From Paulinella micropora (Eukaryota > Cercozoa > Imbricatea > Euglyphida): a DNA stretch of 37,411 nucleotides. The notes beneath the pieces are model-generated. The model did no database searches. It saw only the letters and a program-made list of their open reading frames with translations, and was not told the DNA's origin. The position numbers and the translations under genes are program-made. Positions 1 through 37,411 of this stretch are shown here, piece by piece. The stretch covers positions 624,387-661,797 of the forward strand of contig BJOX01000176.1 of the NCBI GenBank assembly GCA_009731375.1, read 5' to 3'. Within the stretch, counting starts at the first letter, position 1, and every line of letters begins with the position of its first letter.

Positions 1-43
<43 letters not shown>
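1..43. repeat. (CTAT)n microsatellite
   Basis: Pure CTAT array cut by the window edge. It runs directly into the 5' end of the first element A copy. Confidence 0.97.
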
Positions 44-44
<1 letters not shown>

Positions 45-630
45 TAATCAGAAGCTCCTTTTTTCTGACATTAGTCGATATCTCATCAGTTGATCTCATC
101 ACTTACTCCACGGAGTGAACCAAGGCCACTTGAGGTGTCACTGACCCTCCCTTGGGCTTGGTTTTTTGAAATGGGTGCCATCTGTCGACAGACAGAGAAT
201 TAGGGGATGGTGTGGGTGTGCTGGGCCCGTGGTGGGGTGCCTTATGTGTGCCTAGCCATACGCCTATAAGTCACATGCCGAAATAGCGACGGGAAGCACA
301 ATCCTGTTCCCTCAGGGTGCCCTTTCTCGCTTGTTGAGCCCGGAATAAAACCCACAGTGCTCTGTCGGTTTATACTAGACTGTCGAACAGTCTCGAAACT
401 CCATCTGCTTACTGGGTCCTCTGTAATGGAGGTGGGAGCTCGTTCTGCAAGGGGCGCTTATGGAACGAGCCCTGGCCCCGCCTGGTACTAGGGAGCTTTG
501 GTATCGCCTGTATCAGTCCCTTCCGTGCAAACATCACGGCTTAGCTGGGCATCGGGTTAATACTTTACCCACAGACTTCCTTGGTTGACGAAATCAGAAG
601 CTCCTTTTTTCTGACATTAGTCGATATCTC

Positions 631-632
<2 letters not shown>
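44..632 (+). mobile_element. Dispersed element A, copy 1 (full unit)
   Basis: A roughly 590-bp non-simple sequence found seven times in the window. This copy starts and ends with the same stretch of about 40 bp (AATCAGAAGCTCC to GATATCTCATC, near 46-85 and 593-632), so it carries terminal direct repeats or is one unit of a former tandem array. Its 3' end passes without a break into (TATC)n. Short ORFs exist on both strands, but none resembles a known transposon protein. I infer a non-autonomous retroelement. It lies downstream of the minus-strand gene that ends at 689. Confidence 0.75.

Positions 633-700
<68 letters not shown>
633..700. repeat. (TATC)n tail of element A copy 1
   Basis: TATC array continuing from the 3' end of element A. 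Its minus-strand GATA reading supplies the stop codon of the flanking gene (TAG at 689-691). Confidence 0.95.
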
Positions 701-7087
<6,387 letters not shown>

Positions 7088-7094
7088 CTGCACC

Positions 7095-7125
7095 ACGAAC
7101 AAGATAGACAATTCGTCGGGCCCTC
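7095..7125 (-). pseudogene. Exon echo of the 7016-7087 exon (near copy)
   Basis: A tandem partial copy directly upstream of the exon: acceptor CAG, then codons for GPDELSILF, then a second acceptor (GGTGCAG) that starts the real exon. It differs from the exon at only a few bases. Confidence 0.65.
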
Positions 7126-7138
7126 CTGCACCACAACA

Positions 7139-7154
7139 GCAGCAGCAGCAGCAG

Positions 7155-7195
<41 letters not shown>

Positions 7196-7520
7196 AACAA
7201 CAACAATAACAACAACAACAACAACAACAACGACAACAACGACAACAATAACAACAATAACAACAATGACAACAACAACAAGAACAATAACAACAACAAC
7301 AACCACCACCACCACCACCTCAACCACCACCACCACCACCACCACAACAACAACAACAATAACAATGACAACGACAACGACGACGATGATTACAACAACA
7401 GCAGCACCACCACCACCACGAACAACAACAACAACAACAACGACAACGACAACGACGACAACGACAACGACAACGACAACGACGTTTACAACAACAACAA
7501 GAACAACAACAAGAAGGATG
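7139..7520. repeat. (CAA)n-rich trinucleotide region
   Basis: Interrupted CAA/CAG/CCA/ACG triplets. One plus frame reads Asn/Asp/His-rich and another Thr-rich, but there is no start, domain or flanking exon in phase. I treat it as an intronic or upstream array of the minus-strand gene. Confidence 0.75.
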
Positions 7521-7522
7521 AC

Positions 7523-7559
7523 AGCAGCGCGAACAATGTTGACAGCTCATCTGGTCCTC
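7523..7559 (-). pseudogene. Exon echo of the 7016-7087 exon (distant copy)
   Basis: The acceptor TTATTACAG (7560-7568) is followed by GPDELSTLFALL, against GSDELSILFALL in the real exon. Most base differences are third-position synonymous. After the twelfth codon it turns into a CTT/GTT repeat with no donor. It lies 5' of the exon in transcript order. Confidence 0.65.
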
Positions 7560-7588
7560 CTGTAATAATATCATGTATTGAAATCAAG

Positions 7589-7631
7589 GTATGCATGCGT
7601 GTATGTATCTGTGTATGTGTGAAAGAGTGAG

Positions 7632-7685
<54 letters not shown>

Positions 7686-7689
7686 GGGC

Positions 7690-7763
<74 letters not shown>

Positions 7764-7783
7764 AAAGTAAGAAAGAGAGAAAG

Positions 7784-7819
<36 letters not shown>

Positions 7820-7846
7820 AAGAGAGAGAGAGAGAGAGAGAGACAC

Positions 7847-7899
<53 letters not shown>

Positions 7900-7900
7900 A
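7589..7900. repeat. AG, AAAG, AAGT and CAA arrays
   Basis: A chain of purine-rich arrays upstream of the minus-strand gene. No gene seen. Confidence 0.95.
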
Positions 7901-7901
7901 C

Positions 7902-7941
7902 GTTTGCTGGCCTTGGCGGGGTCTAGTGGTGCAGGCCACAT
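7902..7941 (-). CDS. Possible first exon of the unrecognised gene
   Basis: An ATG at 7941 starts MWPAPLDPAKASK and is followed by a weak donor (AAAC|GTTCTT at 7901) in phase 1, which is what the 7016-7087 exon needs. Adding it makes a 727-residue protein. The donor is poor and there is no homology support, so the true start could lie elsewhere. Confidence 0.3.
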
Positions 7942-7987
7942 GGCCCCAACACACCTACATGATATGTATGTGCGGACAACAGCTGCT

Positions 7988-8182
7988 TTTTTTTATTTTT
8001 TTTTAATTATTTTTTTTATTTATTTAATAGTGCTTCTCTGTCAATGGCTGATGCATTTCTGCACATGCGCCTCCATCGTCTCACCCGTGAGGGGAGTACG
8101 AAGAATTGACGATAAGCTCTAATGACACCCCCGCAAGGGCAGATGGTAGAACTTGACCACTGGGCTATCACGGTGTCCAATA
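7988..8182 (-). mobile_element. SINE-like element with tRNA-like head
   Basis: On the minus strand the head holds TAGCCCAGTGG, a good match to a Pol III box A. GACACC and GGTGTC, about 45 nt apart, could pair as an acceptor-like stem. A unique body of about 100 bp follows and ends in an A-rich tail (plus strand 7988-8030 is T-rich). Head, body and A-tail in that order is SINE structure. No clear box B or target-site duplication was seen and there is only one copy in the window. Confidence 0.45.
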
Positions 8183-8220
8183 TTTATTTAATAATAATAA
8201 TAATAGTGTTGCCTGGTGAG

Positions 8221-8641
<421 letters not shown>

Positions 8642-8644
<3 letters not shown>

Positions 8645-9362
8645 ATGGAACGAGCCCTGGCCCCGCCTGGTACTAGGGAGGTTTGGTATCGCCTGTATCA
8701 GTCCCTTCAGTGCAAACATCACGGCTTAGCTGGGCATTGGGTTAATACTTTACCCACAGACTTCCTTGCTTGACGAAATCAGAAGCTCCTTTTTTCTGAC
8801 ATTAGTCGATATCTCATCAGTCGATCTCATCACTTACTCCACGGAGCGAACCAAGGCCACTTGAGGTGTCACTGACCCTCCCTTGGGCTTAGTTTTTTTG
8901 AAATGGGTGCCATCTGTCGACAGACAGAGAATTAGGGGATGGTGTGGGTGTGCTGGGCCCGTGGTGGGGTGCCTTATGTGTGCCTAGCCATACGCCTATA
9001 AGTCACATGCCGAAATAGCGACGGGAAGCACAATCCTGTTCCCTCAGGGTGCCCTTTCTCGCTTGTTGAGCCCGGAATAAAACCCACAGTGCTCTGTCGG
9101 TTTATACTAGACTGTCGAACAGTCTCGAAACTCCATCTGCTTACTGGGTCCTCTGTAATGGAGGTGGGAGCTCGTTCTGCAAGGGGCGCTTATGGAACGA
9201 GCCCTGGCCCCGCCTGGTACTAGGGAGGTTTGGTATCGCCTGTATCAGTCCCTTCCGTGCAAACATCACGGCTTAGCTGGGCATTGGGTTAATACTTTAC
9301 CCACAGACTTCCTTGGTTGACGAAATAAGAAGCTCCTTTTTTCTGACATGGGTCAATATCTC

Positions 9363-9364
<2 letters not shown>
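8642..9364 (+). mobile_element. Element A, copy 3 (partial unit plus full unit in tandem)
   Basis: The last 170 bp of one unit (from TTTATGGAACG) joins head-to-tail to a complete unit at about 8776-9364. This shows that A can exist as tandem units sharing the terminal AGAAGCTCC segment. Its 3' end runs into (TATC)n. Confidence 0.8.
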
Positions 9365-11921
<2,557 letters not shown>

Positions 11922-12353
11922 TGAGATATCGACTAATGTCAGAAAAAAGGAGCTTCTGATTTCGTCAACCAAGGAAGTCTGTGAATAAAGTATTGACCCG
12001 ATGCCCAGCTAAGCCGTGATGTTTGCACGGAAGGGACTGATACAGGCGATACCAAAGCTCCCTAGTACCAGGCGGGGCCAGGGCTCGTTCCATAAGCGCC
12101 CCTTGCAGAACGAGCTCCCACCTCCATTACAGAGGGCCCAGTAAGCAGATGGAGTTTCGAGACTGTTCGACAGTCTAGTATAAACCGACAGAGCACTGTG
12201 GGTTTTATTCCGGGCTCAACAAGCGAGAAAGGGCACCCTGAGGGAACAGGATTGTGCTTCCCGTCGCTATTTCGGCATGTGACTTATAGGCGTATGGCTA
12301 GGCACACATAAGGCACCCCACCACGGGCCCAGCACACCCACACCATCCCCTAA
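11922..12353 (-). mobile_element. Element A, copy 4 (5'-truncated)
   Basis: Minus-strand copy with the standard 3' end (GAGATATCGACTAATG on plus) against GATA repeat. The 5' end is truncated at TTAGGGGATGG and borders more GATA. Confidence 0.8.
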
Positions 12354-12516
12354 GATAGATAGATAGATAGATGGATAGATAGATAGGTAGATAGATAGAT
12401 AGATAGGTAGGTAGGTAGGTAGGTATAGGTAGGTAGATAGGTAGGTAGGTAGGTAGGTATGTAGGTAGGTAGGCAGGTAGGTAGGTAGGTAGGTAGATAG
12501 ATAGATAGATAGATAG

Positions 12517-12549
<33 letters not shown>

Positions 12550-12564
12550 GGATAGGTAGATAGG

Positions 12565-12619
<55 letters not shown>

Positions 12620-12620
12620 C
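12354..12620. repeat. (GATA)n/(GTAG)n array
   Basis: Tetranucleotide array immediately upstream of the USP22 5' region. No promoter motif can be identified in it. Confidence 0.95.
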
Positions 12621-12886
12621 ATGGATGCTAGCACAACTACTACAACGTGGTTGATAGCAACAAGGAGACAACAAAAACAGCAAAAAACAAAACAAAACAA
12701 GCAAAGCAACTCAGCGGCAGTGACAGCGAAACAACAACGATCAACACACAACAAACAACAAACAAACACTGGTCATTTTTGCCTCTGTCTTGGGGGACAA
12801 AAAAAGTACATGATCTGGAGGAAAAAGGCATCCGATGGGGAGAAAGCGGCAAAGTAAATACAAAAAAAAACAACAACACCAAAACA

Positions 12887-16525
<3,639 letters not shown>

Positions 16526-17063
16526 CTCACTTTTTGCCTCAGCCACGTGATATCATTCGCGACTTTTCGCCAGCAGCAAATTTGTCCAGCTTCCACCTCA
16601 TTTTCCTCTCTCAGTGTGACACTACGACAATGTTGGAGTGATCATTTAAACGCCCAGGACGAGAGCTTTCAAAGGATGCGCTAGCATCGTTCCTACCTTG
16701 AACACTGATCGACAACAATTAGTTGAAAGTGTGCCAACTTCGCCACTTGATCGTTGTCAGTAACAGCAGATGCATCTTGGTCCTGTTTCCTTGCCATTCA
16801 CTATCAAAGTGCAGGGGAGGACAAGAAGGTTCTTCTTCTCCTTTTCCTTTGTCTGTTATTTGTGTTGGAACTATCTGTATCGCAAACTGTGGAAAAGTCT
16901 CACTGTACGTGTGTATGATTTATGGAATTATTAAGTGTACAATATGTATTATAATGGTTGATATTGTATCGTGTTAGTATATGAATCAAGTTAGGTTTAT
17001 CTGTTTCTTTCTTTCGTTCTTTCTTTCTTTCTTTCTTTCCCCCCCCCCCACCCCCCCCTCTTT

Positions 17064-17102
<39 letters not shown>

Positions 17103-17136
17103 GTTTTTGTTTTGTTGTTGTTGTTGTTGTTGTTGT

Positions 17137-17185
<49 letters not shown>

Positions 17186-18061
17186 ATTTTTCTTCTTCTC
17201 TCTCCAAACTCTTCGCCGCTGTGTGTTTGCGTAAATCGTATGGTTTGTTCTCTGCGCCTTCAGTCTTTCACTTCCATTCCCCCCTTTCCTTTCTTTTTCA
17301 ACTCATGCTTTCTATTGATACCACCTTCATGTAGTCTATTAATATTTCTTTTTGCCACTTTCATTTTTTGAAAGTTGTTCAAAATTCTTATGAGTGATCT
17401 GATTCGGCCGCTACTACGTATATGATATTAATAATTCTGACCTTACAATAGGTCCTACTGCAATTAAATTTTATCAAAAAAATTATATATACATATGTAT
17501 GTCACTTCATTTTGTTTTCCGCTATTGTATTAATATCTCTTTGATATATACCACTTCCATTTTATCTTCGACTTCCCATTTATTAATATTCCTACAAGTG
17601 GCAAGTATTTTATTAAACAGTGTTTGCGAAAAATATTATTACAAGATTGTTAGAACTGACTAAATGATTATACTATGATCTTAATTACTAGTTAGCAGAC
17701 CGGCCGTATCGGAGCGGGTGACGGTGTCGATAGAGCCATTACTTCTTGTTGAATAACATTACTAGTCCCCCTGCCCTAATATCTACGTTAGATATGTACG
17801 CAAAATTTAGTACCGATGGCTCTTTAGGAATATACTGCCCAGATGCCTGTCTAACGTGAAAATCAACACTGCTAAACGCTAGTAACGTGAAAATCAACAC
17901 TGCAGGTTACTAGCTTGGAGCCGCAGCACACAGCTGGTTCAGCTCACTGCCCAGATAACATGAAAATCAACACTGCGTAAGACTAGTAGCAGGTCTTAAA
18001 TCTAATTAAAGCTTTCGACACAGCACAAAAAAAAGCAAGGTTCGAGCCACAACGCAGTTGG
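16526..18061. other. Convergent intergenic region (USP22 3' flank and MDN1 3' flank)
   Basis: The longest mostly non-repetitive non-coding stretch in the window. It should hold both 3' UTRs. No canonical AATAAA was seen close to either stop; ATTAAA occurs at about 17464 and 18005 on the plus strand. A homopolymer-C/CTTT/GTT array lies at 17008-17185 and a small direct-repeat cluster at 17834-18080. No ORF with protein-like character was found. Confidence 0.7.
17008..17185. repeat. CTTT, poly-C and (GTT)n array
   Basis: Simple repeats within the USP22 downstream region. The ORFs across them are low-complexity only. Confidence 0.95.

Positions 18062-18080
<19 letters not shown>
17834..18080. 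repeat. Direct-repeat cluster at the MDN1 3' end
   Basis: CTGCCCAGAT occurs near 17835, 17946 and 18065; the last is inside the final MDN1 codons. TGAAAATCAACACTGC occurs three times (about 17857, 17888, 17961). Each is followed by ten bases ending in CTAG. CTGGTT or GTTGGTT precedes two of the CTGCCCAGAT copies. This is an imperfect tandem unit of roughly 100 bp that includes the stop-codon region of MDN1. Confidence 0.7.

Positions 18081-37411
<19,331 letters not shown>

Noticed and set aside
12647-12886. N-terminal extension of USP22 from an upstream in-frame ATG
   Set aside because: The frame is open but the sequence is A-rich low complexity with no family counterpart; the ATG at 12887 gives the usual family length. 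Kept only as an alternative.

Overview
This window is eukaryotic nuclear DNA. Its genes are split by GT-AG introns and the exons encode conserved eukaryotic proteins. Nearly everything between exons is simple repeat: GATA/TATC, GTAG/CTAC, ACAT/ATGT, AG/CT and CAA/GTT arrays. The recognised proteins resemble animal homologues, but the species cannot be named from this window (animal or unicellular relative are both possible). Seven runs of N, most of them inside arrays, show a draft assembly whose array lengths should not be trusted.

Layout. (1) 689-7087, minus strand: the 3' part of an unrecognised leucine-rich helical protein, one large exon (5202-6717) plus nine small ones, with a possible first exon at 7902-7941. 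(2) About 7.1-12.6 kb: arrays, a SINE-like element, and copies of a dispersed element here called A (with one copy of B). (3) 12887-16525, plus strand: a complete two-exon USP22/Ubp8-type deubiquitinase, the SAGA DUB catalytic subunit; its 2-kb intron is arrays plus one A copy. (4) 16526-18061: about 1.5 kb of mostly unique sequence between convergent genes. (5) 18062-36884, minus strand: the C-terminal part of midasin (MDN1/Rea1), the AAA ATPase that strips assembly factors from pre-60S ribosomes. I could chain 38 exons in one frame with every intron phase matching, giving 1,018 residues: an acidic Glu-rich region followed by the complete C-terminal MIDAS/VWA domain. The 5' part (AAA ring and linker) lies beyond the right edge.

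Three dispersed element families (A about 590 bp, B, C about 330 bp) sit inside the arrays. All have a 3' end that runs straight into TATC repeats, as expected of retroelements with a microsatellite tail. The most unusual feature is a set of 'exon echoes': partial, diverged copies of real exons, often with a splice site, placed in the neighbouring intron and dissolving into microsatellite. I count about ten. In the clearest case all differences between echo and exon are synonymous. They are either a real process (exon duplication by recombination between the arrays flanking every exon) or uncollapsed alleles in the assembly; telling these apart is the main check to make.

The three genes are functionally unrelated as far as can be seen (unknown protein, chromatin deubiquitination, ribosome assembly). 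What they share is architecture: trinucleotide repeats tolerated in exons, tetranucleotide arrays in introns, and splice sites formed from or abutting the arrays.
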